Assembly: GCA_003222245.1 (NCBI GenBank)
Contig: QHVH01000049.1
Coordinates: 1-44,537 of the forward strand
DNA from: Blastocatellia bacterium AA13
Lineage (GTDB): Bacteria > Acidobacteriota > Blastocatellia > UBA7656
Reading direction: 5' to 3'
DNA: 44,537 bases
Every line of letters begins with the position of its first letter. Positions within the stretch are counted from its first letter, which is position 1. The notes beneath the pieces were generated by a model. That model had not been told where the DNA came from, did no database searches, and was given only the letters and a program-made list of their open reading frames with translations. Below, in pieces: positions 1 through 8,979 of this stretch. Made by a program: the position numbers and the translations under genes.

Positions 1-166
1 ATGTAACCCGCGCGGACCAGCAGCCGATGGCTTGCAACTTCCGCGTCGGCGGGATCTTCGCGGAGCGTGGGTATGAAATAGTTGGACCAGCGCATTATGT
101 TCCTCGCAGGGCGGAGGGCTGCCCTGAAAAGACGGAAGATGAAGCCTGTAGCGGTCGCCGCAAGGG

Positions 167-808
167 CTATCGCTTCTTCAGAGGCTCCATTGAGAGCGAG
201 ACCGGAACGCCTTCGCTCTCGTTTACGTCGACGATTTTAGTATCGGGTTTATAGCCTTCGAGCGTCGCGGTAAGCCTGTACCGCGCGCGGGCCGGCGGCA
301 GTCTGAAGGCGATTTCGCCGCGGGAATTGGAGTACTTCTCCATTGAGAATGACCGAATGTGCTTGTGTTCTTTTTCTTCTTCGGGCGTTGGAACTCGCAC
401 GAGCTTGACCCGGGCTCCGCCAAGCGATACTCCGCTCGTGTCGAACACGGCGCCTCGAATCAAGGACGATCTTTTGGCTTTGGAAAGCGTGATGGTTTTG
501 ACCTTTGTCTCGCGTCCGCCCTCGACCTGCTGCATGCTGGTCATCGTTCCCCCCTGGTAGCCGTCGGCGTCAAAAGCCACGCTGTATTCGTCCGCTTCGA
601 GATCGAAGGAGTAGTTGCCCGACTGATCGGTCTTTGTTTCCTTGATGGAACCGGAGCGGACGCTTCTGACCCGTACTTCCGCGCCGGCAATCGGCTTGCC
701 CTTTTCATCTTCGATTCGTCCCTTTAACGTACCGGTTCCCTGTTGGGAAGCAAACAAGGGAGCAACAGAAACACATAAAACCAGCAGAGTGAGCGCGGCT
801 CGAATCAT
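167..808 (-). CDS. Secreted protein with two carboxypeptidase-regulatory-like domains
   Basis: A 213-residue protein opens with a signal peptide ([20 protein letters not shown]). Two beta-sandwich segments of the carboxypeptidase-regulatory (CarboxypepD_reg, transthyretin-like) type follow, at about residues 27-105 and 115-200. Each shows the G-x-V/I-x-D-x-x-G-x-P-I/L-x-G-A pattern and a later G-x-Y/F-x-F. Such domains usually occur in exported proteins and probably act as carbohydrate- or protein-binding or structural modules; no catalytic residues are visible. I start at the ATG ending at 808. A TTG 30 nt upstream would only add residues ahead of a good signal peptide. The gene is divergent from the exporter gene, with a tandem repeat between them. 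The fold is fairly sure, the function is not. Confidence 0.75.
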   Translation of the reverse strand: MIRAALTLLVLCVSVAPLFASQQGTGTLKGRIEDEKGKPIAGAEVRVRSVRSGSIKETKTDQSGNYSFDLEADEYSVAFDADGYQGGTMTSMQQVEGGRETKVKTITLSKAKRSSLIRGAVFDTSGVSLGGARVKLVRVPTPEEEKEHKHIRSFSMEKYSNSRGEIAFRLPPARARYRLTATLEGYKPDTKIVDVNESEGVPVSLSMEPLKKR

Positions 809-908
809 GATTAATGCTCCAGTCAGCAAGTATGACAAAAGGCCCTTTCGTTAATTGCTCATTCTTGTTTACGGGCTCCGCAAAAGTCAACGACGGGCCG
901 CTGTAGCC

Positions 909-985
909 CAACTGTAGAACAACTGTAGAACAACTGTAGAACAACTGTAGAACAACTGTAGAACAACTGTAGAACAACTGTAGGA
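909..985. repeat. Seven tandem copies of an 11-bp unit
   Basis: The unit CAACTGTAGAA starts at 909, 920, 931, 942, 953, 964 and 975. The first six copies are identical and the last ends in ...GTAGGA. It lies between the divergent starts of the secreted protein and the DHA2 exporter, so it is in their shared upstream region. The 11-bp period is close to one helical turn, which would place every copy on the same DNA face. The near-perfect identity points to recent expansion. Confidence 0.97.
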
Positions 986-1054
986 CAGGGATTGGTCGAC
1001 GCTGGAGATGAACCTCGCTATTCTTTGTCGTCGCCGCGTTGCTTCAGAATTGAG

Positions 1055-2659
1055 ATGACCACCTATATCAAACATCCCTGTGACGCGGGAGTGATCCTAT
1101 CTGCTCCGGACGCTGCGCCGTGTAAGCCTCAGTCCGGCCCGTGGGTGCTGGCGGCAACGATTCTTGGCTCGAGCATGGCCTTCATCGATGGGACAGTAGT
1201 CAATGTGGCTCTTCCGTCGATACAAGCAAATTTCAATGCTACGGCTGTGGACCTGCAATGGATTGTCGAAGCCTACGCGCTTTTGTTGGCAGCCTTGCTT
1301 CTGGTGGGCGGATCGCTTGGTGATATCTATGGCCGCCGGCGAGTATACGCGGCCGGAGTTGTCGTTTTTGCGGCAGCTTCAACGTGGTGCGGCTTCGCTC
1401 CCAGTGTGAGTCAATTGATTCTGGCGAGAGCAGTGCAAGGAGTAGGCGCTTCAATGCTGGTGCCGGGAAGCCTTGCGATCATCAGCGCCTCCTTTAGCGA
1501 ACGTGAGCGCGGGCGGGCAATCGGCACATGGTCCGGTTTCACTGCTATCACCGCGGCCGTCGGGCCTGTCATCGGCGGCTGGTTAGTACAACACGCATCA
1601 TGGCGCTGGGTCTTTTTCATCAACCTGCCTATTGCCCTGGTGGTCTTAGTCCTGACGTTGTGGCGCGTGAATGAGAGTAGGAATCCACAAGCCGCCGGTC
1701 TGGACTGGGTGGGTAGCTGCTTGGCGACTGTCGGTCTCGGCGGAGTGGTCTATGGGCTCATAGAATCGTCAAACAAAGGCTGGAATGACGCGGTCGTTTT
1801 GACGGCGCTTATCTCGGGGATGGCTGCGCTGGCGGCTTTTGTTTTTGTCGAGACCCATAGTCGAGCGCCGTTGCTTACGGTCGGGTTATTTCGCTCGCGC
1901 GATTTCAGCGGCGCGAACCTGTTGACGCTCTTTCTCTACAGTGCGTTGAGCGGCGCTCTCTACTTTCTTCCATTCAATCTAATTCAGGTGCAGGGTTATT
2001 CGGCGACATCCGCCGGAGCCGCTTTGCTGCCATTTATTCTTTTGATGTTTCTACTGTCGCGATGGTCGGGTGGATTGGTTGAGCGCTACGGCGCCAAGCT
2101 GCCGCTCGTTATCGGGCCGATCATAGCCGGAATCGGGTTCGCCTTGCTCGCGCGGCCGTCAATCGGAGGCGCTTACTGGACGGCGTGGTTCCCCGCGGTC
2201 CTCGTGCTGGGGCTTGGAATGGCCATAAGCGTGGCGCCGCTAACGACAACGGTGATGAACGCAGTTGGCAGGGATCAGGCGGGGGTGGCTTCGGGGATTA
2301 ATAACGCCGTGTCGCGCGTTGCGTCCGTGCTCGCGATCGCGGTGCTCGGCATTGTTATGCTGGGCGCGTTCAATCGGGGCCTCACTACTCGCCTGGCCGC
2401 ATTCGATCTACCCCCTGAAATCAAGCAGAAGCTCGATGAGCAACGCAAAAAACTTGCAGCGGCGGAAGCGCCGCCGGAAATCGAAAGCGAGACGAGAGCC
2501 ATGATCAAGCAGGCGATTGACGAATCTTTTGTAGCAGGCTTCCGTCGGGTGATGCTTATAGCGTCCGGTCTGGCTCTTGCAAGCGCGGCATGCGCCTGGT
2601 TGATAATCGGCGGCGGGCAGGGACGGATTTTAGAAAAACTGTTCAAACGACGGGCTTGA
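1055..2659 (+). CDS. DHA2-family MFS multidrug exporter (EmrB/QacA type)
   Basis: A 534-residue inner-membrane proton/drug antiporter of the 14-helix DHA2 branch. The first helix carries the family-typical F-I-D-G-T-V-V-N-V-A-L-P pattern with its membrane acid. Next come the loop 2-3 motif A (G-D-x-x-G-R-R-R) and the motif C region (A-R-A-V-Q-G-V-G-A-S). About fourteen hydrophobic segments run to residue 520. A hydrophilic, charged stretch rich in E/K/A (about residues 455-500) precedes the last helix, as in other DHA2 members. I use the ATG at 1055. A TTG at 992 would add 21 unconvincing residues overlapping the end of the tandem-repeat region. No regulator gene is adjacent and the substrate cannot be told. 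Confidence 0.88.
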   Translation: MTTYIKHPCDAGVILSAPDAAPCKPQSGPWVLAATILGSSMAFIDGTVVNVALPSIQANFNATAVDLQWIVEAYALLLAALLLVGGSLGDIYGRRRVYAAGVVVFAAASTWCGFAPSVSQLILARAVQGVGASMLVPGSLAIISASFSERERGRAIGTWSGFTAITAAVGPVIGGWLVQHASWRWVFFINLPIALVVLVLTLWRVNESRNPQAAGLDWVGSCLATVGLGGVVYGLIESSNKGWNDAVVLTALISGMAALAAFVFVETHSRAPLLTVGLFRSRDFSGANLLTLFLYSALSGALYFLPFNLIQVQGYSATSAGAALLPFILLMFLLSRWSGGLVERYGAKLPLVIGPIIAGIGFALLARPSIGGAYWTAWFPAVLVLGLGMAISVAPLTTTVMNAVGRDQAGVASGINNAVSRVASVLAIAVLGIVMLGAFNRGLTTRLAAFDLPPEIKQKLDEQRKKLAAAEAPPEIESETRAMIKQAIDESFVAGFRRVMLIASGLALASAACAWLIIGGGQGRILEKLFKRRA

Positions 2660-2686
2660 GTAAAGTTGAAAGAGCTACGCGGTCCA

Positions 2687-3838
2687 TCACCTCTTCTTAA
2701 AAAGCAATATGTATTCATGTTTGAAGATATAGAATCCTCCGACGAGCGCACGATAGCGCCACAACTGCTTTTGATCCCGCTTCGCGCGAGTCTCTTCGAA
2801 GTTCTTCACCACGATGCTCTTTAACGAGTAGCCGCGTTTCATTACCTCATTCAGACAATAGAACCCGAGCGGAATCCATTCTCCGTCTTCGTACTTATCG
2901 CCGATCACCACCGCAAGGTATCTGTCTTTCTCGAGCAGCGCGGTAGCGCGCTCCACCGTTTCTCCGAACATCTCCAGGAATGTTTCTACATCACCGGCGT
3001 TCGATAGATCGCTTGTGTCTTCGGAGAACCGGATGATGTCGGCATAAGGCGGATGCATAATGACGAGCTGCACTTTGGCGACGCCGTGTTCGGCGAGGGC
3101 TTGTTCGGCGGCGTTCGCTCTTGAATCGCCGGTGATTATTTCGCTAATTGCGCTATGCCGATTTTGCTCGAGGCCGATCAACTCGCGGGCTTTTTCGGTT
3201 ATTTCGGAGTTTAGCTCGACGCCGATGCCGTTTCGGCCCAGCCTGCGGCACTCAATCAACGTGGTTCCGCTTCCGGCGAACGGGTCGAGAACCCAGTCGC
3301 CCTTCTTGGTGTATCTCAGGATGAGCTGATGTGGAATCTGCGGAACGAAATTGCCCCAGTACCACGCGATATGCGCGCCGGATGCGTCTCGTTTTGGAAA
3401 CGACCACAGGCTGTCCGTGAGAATGTCGTCGTACTCTTTCCACCTGAGCAGATTGATATCGTTGATCTTGCCCGTGGAACGTGAGCGAAGCCCCTTCTCC
3501 AGTCGTTTCAGGTAATACTTCGCTCGTTCGATTGTGCGGGCGTCGAGTATCTGATCGAGCTCCGAAAGGAGAACATCCTTTTTTAGAGAGACGCATTCAT
3601 CGACCGGTTGATGAGAAATAAGCCGGTCAGAGCGGCGAGGCGAAGTAATCGACTCCTTGAGCAGACGAATATCGGCTCTCAGTCCGTCGGCGCCCTCGTT
3701 GGCATTTGCGTGCGTGATTCGATCGAGCAGCGCTTGTCTATTCAGCTCGATCAGTCCGTCGGCCGAAGGATCGAAGAAAAGACTGGTCTGTGACGGAGGT
3801 GCTTTGCGGGTTCTTCCGCCCTGCTTCCTGGCGCTCAT
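2687..3838 (-). CDS. Orphan DNA methyltransferase (N4/N6 amino-methylase type)
   Basis: A 383-residue SAM-dependent methylase of the N4-cytosine/N6-adenine group (PF01555-like). Motif I is DPFAGSGTT at residues 185-193, preceded by an I-P-H-Q-L-I element. The catalytic motif is HPPY at 262-265 in place of the common D/N/S-PPY, followed by A-D-I-I-R-F-S. Motif I precedes the PPY motif with only about 70 residues between, so there is no large target-recognition domain between them. The first 150 residues are helical and charged and may provide recognition. No restriction endonuclease or specificity subunit is adjacent, so it is probably a solitary regulatory or protective methylase. A tRNA/RNA substrate is less likely but not excluded. 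The start is the only ATG before the conserved region. Confidence 0.82.
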   Translation of the reverse strand: MSARKQGGRTRKAPPSQTSLFFDPSADGLIELNRQALLDRITHANANEGADGLRADIRLLKESITSPRRSDRLISHQPVDECVSLKKDVLLSELDQILDARTIERAKYYLKRLEKGLRSRSTGKINDINLLRWKEYDDILTDSLWSFPKRDASGAHIAWYWGNFVPQIPHQLILRYTKKGDWVLDPFAGSGTTLIECRRLGRNGIGVELNSEITEKARELIGLEQNRHSAISEIITGDSRANAAEQALAEHGVAKVQLVIMHPPYADIIRFSEDTSDLSNAGDVETFLEMFGETVERATALLEKDRYLAVVIGDKYEDGEWIPLGFYCLNEVMKRGYSLKSIVVKNFEETRAKRDQKQLWRYRALVGGFYIFKHEYILLFKKR

Positions 3839-3966
3839 CGTCTTGGCATTGCCTTCTTGCCGCGAAGGTGTACTCTACACATCACCGACTTTGGCTCAAA
3901 AAATGGCCGGCTTCTTTTGCTGGTACGTCACTACTGATGCCGGGCTTAAGGCGCATCGCCCGCCAA

Positions 3967-4383
3967 TTACTCCGGATGGCACCGGCTGAAGATCGTGTGG
4001 TACTTCTCGGGGATCTGAACCGGCTCCCACGTATCCATGTTTACCGCGACCTTTGTTTGAGAAGACCGCACCAATAATTCTCTCGAATCTCGTTCGTGGA
4101 TTCTGAATTTGAAAGTGATCGAGGACTTTCCTACGTGTGAAACGTAGACCATTATCTCGAGAATATCGCCGTATTTGATCGGCTTTATGAACTCCGTCGA
4201 ATCGGAAACGGCGGGAAAGCCCAGCCGCTCTTCTTCGATCAAGCGATGATACGGCATTCGAACATAGTCGGTAAAAAAATCCTCCTGCGCGACATGGAGG
4301 TAGTGCAGGATCACCGGGTAATAGACGATGCCGGCCTTGTCTACGTCGCCGAAGCGAACAGTCAGGTTGGTTTTATAGGCCAT
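3967..4383 (-). CDS. Hotdog-fold acyl-CoA thioesterase (4HBT family)
   Basis: A 138-residue single hotdog domain, the usual size for the 4-hydroxybenzoyl-CoA thioesterase/YbgC group. The N-terminal signature R-F-G-D-V-D-K-A-G-I-V-Y-Y-P (residues 10-23) contains the conserved aspartate (Asp15) of the family. It would hydrolyse an acyl- or aroyl-CoA in the cytoplasm. Its ATG overlaps the stop of the creatininase-family gene as TAATG, which indicates translational coupling. It is the third gene of an operon headed by a benzoate-CoA-ligase-like enzyme, so an aromatic acyl-CoA substrate is plausible but inferred. Confidence 0.85.
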   Translation of the reverse strand: MAYKTNLTVRFGDVDKAGIVYYPVILHYLHVAQEDFFTDYVRMPYHRLIEEERLGFPAVSDSTEFIKPIKYGDILEIMVYVSHVGKSSITFKFRIHERDSRELLVRSSQTKVAVNMDTWEPVQIPEKYHTIFSRCHPE

Positions 4384-5153
4384 TAGGGGCTCACCGCGCT
4401 CACTTCGCGCTCGAGTGCTTCGAGCACCGAGGTAACGATCATTTCGGAGAGCGCATTATAGACAGCGTCTCCCTCTTCACGCGAGGCCGCGCGTGGATCT
4501 CCGAAGTACGCCTCCGTACCTCCCGCTTCCTTGAACGTAGCGGCGCCTTCTCGAATCTTGTCGGCGATTGAAATCGGCACGGGAGGCAGCGCTTTGCGCG
4601 CTTCCTCTCGCACGAGATCGGGCCGCGCGGCGAGTATGAGCGAGGTCTCATAAGAACCGGCGTGGCAATCGCCCCTTCGAAACTCGTCAGTCAAAGTCGC
4701 CGCCCATCGGCGTTTTCTCTTATCCGGGAATACGACTTCGCGGCCGGTCTCCCGCTTAATCGCTTGAATCGCGTCGTTGATCGAGGACACGTGTTCGGGT
4801 TCCAGATGCGAATTTGCGATGACCATAAGCCGCGCGCCCTGCTTGTAAACGGATTGGCAGATGTCTCTGATCAAAAAAGCCGCGGTCTCTTTTTTGATCG
4901 AGATCGTCCCTGGAAAGTCCGAGCTGAAATCGGTTACGGAATAAGCTATGGCCGGGAGCACGAGGGCTTCAATGTCGCGCTCTTTCAGTTTGACGGCGGC
5001 CCTTCGCGACATCTCTTGCGAGATGATGACATCCGTCGAGAGCGGCAGGTGCGGACCGTGAGCTTCGGTCGAGCCCACGGGCAGAATCACGACCGCGCCT
5101 CGGCGAATCGATTCGCCGGTCTCTTTCCACGTCAATTCGTGCCAGTTCCGCAT
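4383..5153 (-). CDS. Creatininase-family metal-dependent hydrolase
   Basis: A 256-residue cytoplasmic protein of the creatininase/creatinine amidohydrolase superfamily, which also includes MftE and ArfB-type enzymes. Residues 27-41 read G-S-T-E-A-H-G-P-H-L-P-L-S-T-D and supply the metal ligands Glu30, His32 and Asp41. The usual second motif (NGHGGN) is replaced by N-S-H-L-E at 114-118, which keeps the histidine and an acid but loses the glycines. The true substrate may therefore differ from creatinine. The ATG lies four bases after the stop of the CoA-ligase gene, and the stop overlaps the thioesterase start. A lactam or amide linked to the ligase/thioesterase pathway is a reasonable but unproven substrate. 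Confidence 0.85.
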   Translation of the reverse strand: MRNWHELTWKETGESIRRGAVVILPVGSTEAHGPHLPLSTDVIISQEMSRRAAVKLKERDIEALVLPAIAYSVTDFSSDFPGTISIKKETAAFLIRDICQSVYKQGARLMVIANSHLEPEHVSSINDAIQAIKRETGREVVFPDKRKRRWAATLTDEFRRGDCHAGSYETSLILAARPDLVREEARKALPPVPISIADKIREGAATFKEAGGTEAYFGDPRAASREEGDAVYNALSEMIVTSVLEALEREVSAVSP

Positions 5154-5157
5154 GACA

Positions 5158-6735
5158 CTACTGCCTCAACGCCTTGCGATCGAGCTTCCCGCGATCGCTC
5201 TTGGGAAGGTCATCACGATATTCGATCCATCGTGGATACTTGTAAGGCGCGAGCCTGGTTTTTACGAATTCTTTGAGCTCGCTTTCAAGCGCGGGCGTCG
5301 CCGACATGCCTTCAACGACGACTACGAACGCCTTCGGTTTTACGAGCCCCTGTCCGTCGTCGGCCCCAACTACGGCGCACTCTTTAACAGCCGGATGCTC
5401 GAGCAAACAATTCTCGATTTCGGTGGGCGAGACGAAAATACCGCCGACCTTGAGCATCTCATCAGTTCGCCCGCAGTACCAAAAGTAGCCCCGCTCATCG
5501 ACGCGAAACTGATCTCCCGTCGTGCACCAGTCGCCCGCGAACACGGCCTTGGATTTTTCATGGGCTCCCCAATAACAGAGAGCCGCGGAGTCTCCTTTTA
5601 TTCTCAGTGTTCCCATCTCTCCGGCGGCGACTTCGCGGCCCGCGGCGTCTACGATCGAAGCTTCATAGCCGGGCGCCAACCGGCCCAGGCTGCCGGGGAC
5701 AACTTCGCCGGGATAGTTTGAAATATAGATGTGAAACATTTCGGCCGAGCCGATTCCGTCCAGTATCTCGACGCCGAATGTCTCGATCCATCTGTGATAG
5801 AGCTCCGGTGGAAGCGCCTCTCCGGCGGAAAGACACAGGCGCAGACTGGAAAGGTCTCGTTTGCGTGCGCCTTCGACTTGGAGCATCGAATTGATCATCG
5901 TCGGAACGCTCGTAAGAATCGTCGGCTTGTAGCGCTCGATCATGTCGAACATCACGTCAGCCGTGGATCGCTCGGAGAAGAGCGCCGTGGCGCCGCCGAC
6001 CGAAAACGGAAACAGCAGATTCGTTCCCGTTGCGTAGCCGAAGAAGAGCTTTGGTACCGAAAGAGTGATATCGGTCTCGTTGATTCGCAGCACCTGTTTC
6101 GCATAACACTCGGTGTTGTACGGCAGGTCGTGCTGAAAATGGACCGCGGCCTTGGGATGACCGGTCGAGCCCGACGTGAAGAGCCATATGGCCGGATCAT
6201 CCCGAGAAGTGTCCGCGCACTCCAGTTGATCGGGGGCGGCAGCCATCAGTTCGCTGTAGTCAATAAAGCGCTGGTCTAAGTGTTGATCGTCTCGTCCGAC
6301 TACTATCGTCGCGGTAAGATGGCGCGAACGGCGAGTTGCCTCCGCAAAGCGGTCCATGACCGAGGAATGAACCACGGCAACGCGAGCCCTCGTGTATTCG
6401 AGATAATACTCATAGTCCACCGCCGGCAGGATCGTATTCACCATTGTGATGACCGCGCCCACCTTGGCCGTTCCAAACCATGCCGCAACGAATTCAATGG
6501 AGTCCGGCAGCACTATCAGCACGCGGTCCTCGATCCTTACCCCGAGCGATTTGAGGCCGTTGCCGAAGCGATTGGCCGCGCGCTGGACGTCGTCGTAGGT
6601 ATAAGTCGCATCTTTGCACAGGACAGCGATTCTTTCGCCGTTGCCGTTCTCGATGTTGCGATCGAGATAATAGGCGGCCATATTGAATCGTTCTGGAAAG
6701 ATTATGCTCATCGCGGCAGATGCCGAGTATAGCAT
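5158..6735 (-). CDS. Benzoate-CoA ligase family acyl-CoA synthetase
   Basis: A 525-residue member of the ANL (AMP-forming acyl-CoA synthetase) superfamily. It would activate a carboxylic acid through an acyl-adenylate to its CoA thioester. The phosphate-binding motif T-S-G-S-T-G-H-P-K lies at 187-195. The C-terminal L-P-K-S-D-R-G-K-L-D-R holds the catalytic lysine at about 517. The opening P-E-R-F-N-M-A-x-Y-x-L-D and the K-L-F-F-G-Y-A-T-G-T-N-L-L-F-P segment are typical of the benzoate-CoA ligase branch. That makes an aromatic acid the likely substrate, though the exact acid is unknown. The ATG ending at 6735 is used; another ATG ending at 6711 is equally possible and neither has a strong ribosome site. 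First gene of a three-gene operon. Confidence 0.86.
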   Translation of the reverse strand: MLYSASAAMSIIFPERFNMAAYYLDRNIENGNGERIAVLCKDATYTYDDVQRAANRFGNGLKSLGVRIEDRVLIVLPDSIEFVAAWFGTAKVGAVITMVNTILPAVDYEYYLEYTRARVAVVHSSVMDRFAEATRRSRHLTATIVVGRDDQHLDQRFIDYSELMAAAPDQLECADTSRDDPAIWLFTSGSTGHPKAAVHFQHDLPYNTECYAKQVLRINETDITLSVPKLFFGYATGTNLLFPFSVGGATALFSERSTADVMFDMIERYKPTILTSVPTMINSMLQVEGARKRDLSSLRLCLSAGEALPPELYHRWIETFGVEILDGIGSAEMFHIYISNYPGEVVPGSLGRLAPGYEASIVDAAGREVAAGEMGTLRIKGDSAALCYWGAHEKSKAVFAGDWCTTGDQFRVDERGYFWYCGRTDEMLKVGGIFVSPTEIENCLLEHPAVKECAVVGADDGQGLVKPKAFVVVVEGMSATPALESELKEFVKTRLAPYKYPRWIEYRDDLPKSDRGKLDRKALRQ

Positions 6736-6845
6736 GTCACGATAAGAGAATATCGCCGCGGGATTCGATCTCCCTTCGGTTATTCCTATAGTTTCGGGCG
6801 GCGGATCATAGCGAATGGCGAAGTCATCGCGAATGATGGAGCGCT

Positions 6846-6886
6846 AAAAAATCGAAAGCCCCTCATGAAGAGGAGCTTTCGATTTT
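6846..6886 (-). terminator. Rho-independent terminator of the peroxiredoxin gene
   Basis: A 12-bp perfect stem pairs 6848-6859 with 6875-6886, and the loop region can pair further (CCTC with GAGG). Read on the minus strand, the hairpin is followed by a run of six T (complement of 6846-6851). It lies about 80 bases beyond the peroxiredoxin stop and isolates that gene from the CoA-ligase operon. Confidence 0.88.
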
Positions 6887-6968
6887 GAACCGCTTAGCGA
6901 TCTTGCGAGCTCTCACCCGGCTTTAGATTCGCGTTGAGATTGCCGCAAGCATCTGATTACGATCGGGC

Positions 6969-7604
6969 TTACTTGTTGGGCTGCTTGGTGACGCGCAAAT
7001 ACGGCTTGAGTGTCTTCCAGCCCGCCGGGAATTTGCTTTTAGCCTCTTCGTCCGAAACCGCCGGAACGATGATTACGTCGTCACCGTCCTTCCAATTGAC
7101 CGGCGTAGCTACGCTGTAGTTCGACGTGAGTTGCAACGAATCGATAACGCGAAGTATCTCGTCAAAATTGCGCCCCGCGCTTGCCGGATACGTTATCGTC
7201 AACTTCACCTTCTTGTCCGGTCCAATAATGAACACGGATCGAACCGTAAAGCTGTCGTTCGCGTTGGGATGAATCATATCGTAGAGCGTCGAAACTTTGC
7301 GGTCGGGATCGGCAATAAGCGGGAAATTCAGAGCCGTGCCCTGCGTCTCTTCTATATCGCCCGCCCAGCCCTTATGCGAGTCGAGAGGATCCACGCTCAG
7401 TCCCAGAACCTTAACGTTGCGCTTATCGAATTCGGGTTTAAGCTTGGCCACTTCGCCCAGCTCGGTGGTGCAAACAGGCGTGTAGTCCTTCGGATGCGAG
7501 AACAGAATGCCCCAGCTACTCCCCAGGTACTCGTGAAAACTTATCGGCCCCGCCGTGGTATCGGCGGTGAAATCCGGTGCGGTGTCTCCTAACCTAATAG
7601 CCAT
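6969..7604 (-). CDS. 1-Cys peroxiredoxin (Prx6 type)
   Basis: A 211-residue thiol peroxidase that would reduce hydrogen peroxide and alkyl hydroperoxides in the cytoplasm. The active-site motif is H-P-K-D-Y-T-P-V-C-T-T-E-L, with peroxidatic Cys45, the only cysteine in the protein. That makes it a true 1-Cys enzyme needing an external thiol. The long C-terminal extension (about residues 160-205, including P-V-N-W-K-D-G-D-D-V-I-I-P/V) is characteristic of the Prx6 group, as is the length. The ATG is preceded by AAAGGA about nine bases upstream. It is monocistronic, divergent from the deacetylase gene and closed by a strong terminator. No OxyR-type site was identified. Confidence 0.94.
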   Translation of the reverse strand: MAIRLGDTAPDFTADTTAGPISFHEYLGSSWGILFSHPKDYTPVCTTELGEVAKLKPEFDKRNVKVLGLSVDPLDSHKGWAGDIEETQGTALNFPLIADPDRKVSTLYDMIHPNANDSFTVRSVFIIGPDKKVKLTITYPASAGRNFDEILRVIDSLQLTSNYSVATPVNWKDGDDVIIVPAVSDEEAKSKFPAGWKTLKPYLRVTKQPNK

Positions 7605-7913
7605 TGTCGTCGTCCTTTCGTTCTAATGTCGGCAATCCATGGGATTAATTTTTGTAAGATTGAATGGAAGGCAGCTTATAAAACGCCTTCTCTTTTCGAA
7701 GTAAAACGAACTGCCTTGCCGATTGCGGCGTGCTCGCCTCGACCTGACATTCTCGCTCGGTTGGTTTACATTATGCCTCCAGGCTTTGAATGTCAAATGT
7801 GCAATGTTCCGGCGTGACGATGTGCAGCGATCCGGCGTAGCGGAGCGGTTTTTAGGCATTCCGTGTATCGACTTCAGCCCCGAACCGGCTTCGCTGCAAG
7901 GAGACCTCTTCAG
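7605..7913. other. 309-bp divergent intergenic region
   Basis: This region separates the peroxiredoxin (minus) from the deacetylase (plus) and must hold both promoters. The only firm element is the AAGGAG ribosome site at 7898-7903 for the gene starting at 7914. I see no convincing -35/-10 pair, inverted repeat or small gene. Confidence 0.6.
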
Positions 7914-8888
7914 ATGAATTTCAGAAGCGCGCGCGCCCTGATTTTCCTGGCCTCGATTTGTCTAACAAATATGGCGTATCTAAGCGATACAGGCAATTCT
8001 TCTTCTAAAGCAACCCTGGTCGAGCGGCTCGGATTCAAAGCAAGCGACCGAGTGCTTATCATAAACGGAGACGATGTCGGAGTGAGCCACGCATCGGTCG
8101 CGGCTACCACCGATTCGCTCGAACATGGATTGATGACCTGCGCGACGATTATGGTTCCCTGTCCGTGGTTTCCCGAAGCAGCCGAATACGCCCGAGCTCA
8201 TCCCGCGGCCGACTTCGGGCTTCATTTAACGCACACCAGCGAATGGAAGAAGTTCAGATGGGGGCCTGTCGCCGCCAAGAGCGATGTGCCCGGCCTAATC
8301 GACAAACAGGGATACCTGTGGCCGGACGTTCAATCGATTTATAAGAACGCCACACCCGAACAGGCTTATGTCGAAGCTCGCGCCCAGATACTGAAGGCGC
8401 TCGACGCCGGAATCGACGTAACTCACATCGATTCGCATATGGGAACGCTGCAGTATGATGACCGCTACTTCCAGGCTTATCGCCGGCTCGCAAAAGAATT
8501 CAATCTGCCGATAAGGATGGCCTCTCAGGATGTGCTCGCGGCTGGAGGCGGCGGCCATCAGCGCGAACAGCTTGAGTCCGACGGCACGGTCTGTCCGGAC
8601 TATCTGATTCACGGCGGCAGACTGAAAGACGAGCCGATCGCCGAATACTGGAAGCGCATGCTCAAGGACCTGAAACCGGGTGTGACCGAGCTGTACATTC
8701 ATGCGGCGCTGGCCGGCGAAGAGATGCAAAACATCACTAATTCATGGAGGGATCGCGCCGCCGAGCACGAGCTGTTTACTCGCGATCCCGAGATTCGCCG
8801 CCTGCTTGAATTGCAAAATGTGAAGCGGATAGGCTACAGGGCGCTTCGTGATCTGCAGAGAAAGAGCAGACCCGCTCCGACTCGATGA
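7914..8888 (+). CDS. ChbG/YdjC-like carbohydrate deacetylase, exported
   Basis: A 324-residue polysaccharide-deacetylase-like (YdjC/ChbG fold) hydrolase. Metal-binding motifs are visible: I-N-G-D-D-V-G near residues 47-53 and T-H-I-D-S-H-M-G with its paired histidines near 183-190. G-L-H-L-T-H provides a further histidine pair. The family removes acetyl groups from diacetylchitobiose-type sugars; the sugar here is unknown. The first 25 residues form a signal-peptide-like hydrophobic segment, which suggests export, unlike cytoplasmic ChbG. The ATG at 7914 has AAGGAG ten bases upstream. A longer frame to 7863 lacks such a site. It is followed after 91 bases by the S9 peptidase gene on the same strand. 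Confidence 0.84.
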   Translation: MNFRSARALIFLASICLTNMAYLSDTGNSSSKATLVERLGFKASDRVLIINGDDVGVSHASVAATTDSLEHGLMTCATIMVPCPWFPEAAEYARAHPAADFGLHLTHTSEWKKFRWGPVAAKSDVPGLIDKQGYLWPDVQSIYKNATPEQAYVEARAQILKALDAGIDVTHIDSHMGTLQYDDRYFQAYRRLAKEFNLPIRMASQDVLAAGGGGHQREQLESDGTVCPDYLIHGGRLKDEPIAEYWKRMLKDLKPGVTELYIHAALAGEEMQNITNSWRDRAAEHELFTRDPEIRRLLELQNVKRIGYRALRDLQRKSRPAPTR

Positions 8889-8979
8889 GCGCGAACTGAC
8901 AGCTTCGAAGAGTTTTTTGAGAGACCTGGCCGGCAAGGCTCAGTCTCAAAACGTGTTTGTGTTTCCAGGGGAGAACTAA

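Noticed and set aside
27-254. 75-codon plus-strand frame at the left edge
   Set aside because: It overlaps the secreted-protein gene antisense, has no motif and no ribosome site. Positions 1-166 hold no gene I can support.
909-985. CRISPR-like array
   Set aside because: The units are contiguous 11-mers with no spacers and no cas genes nearby; it is a simple tandem repeat.
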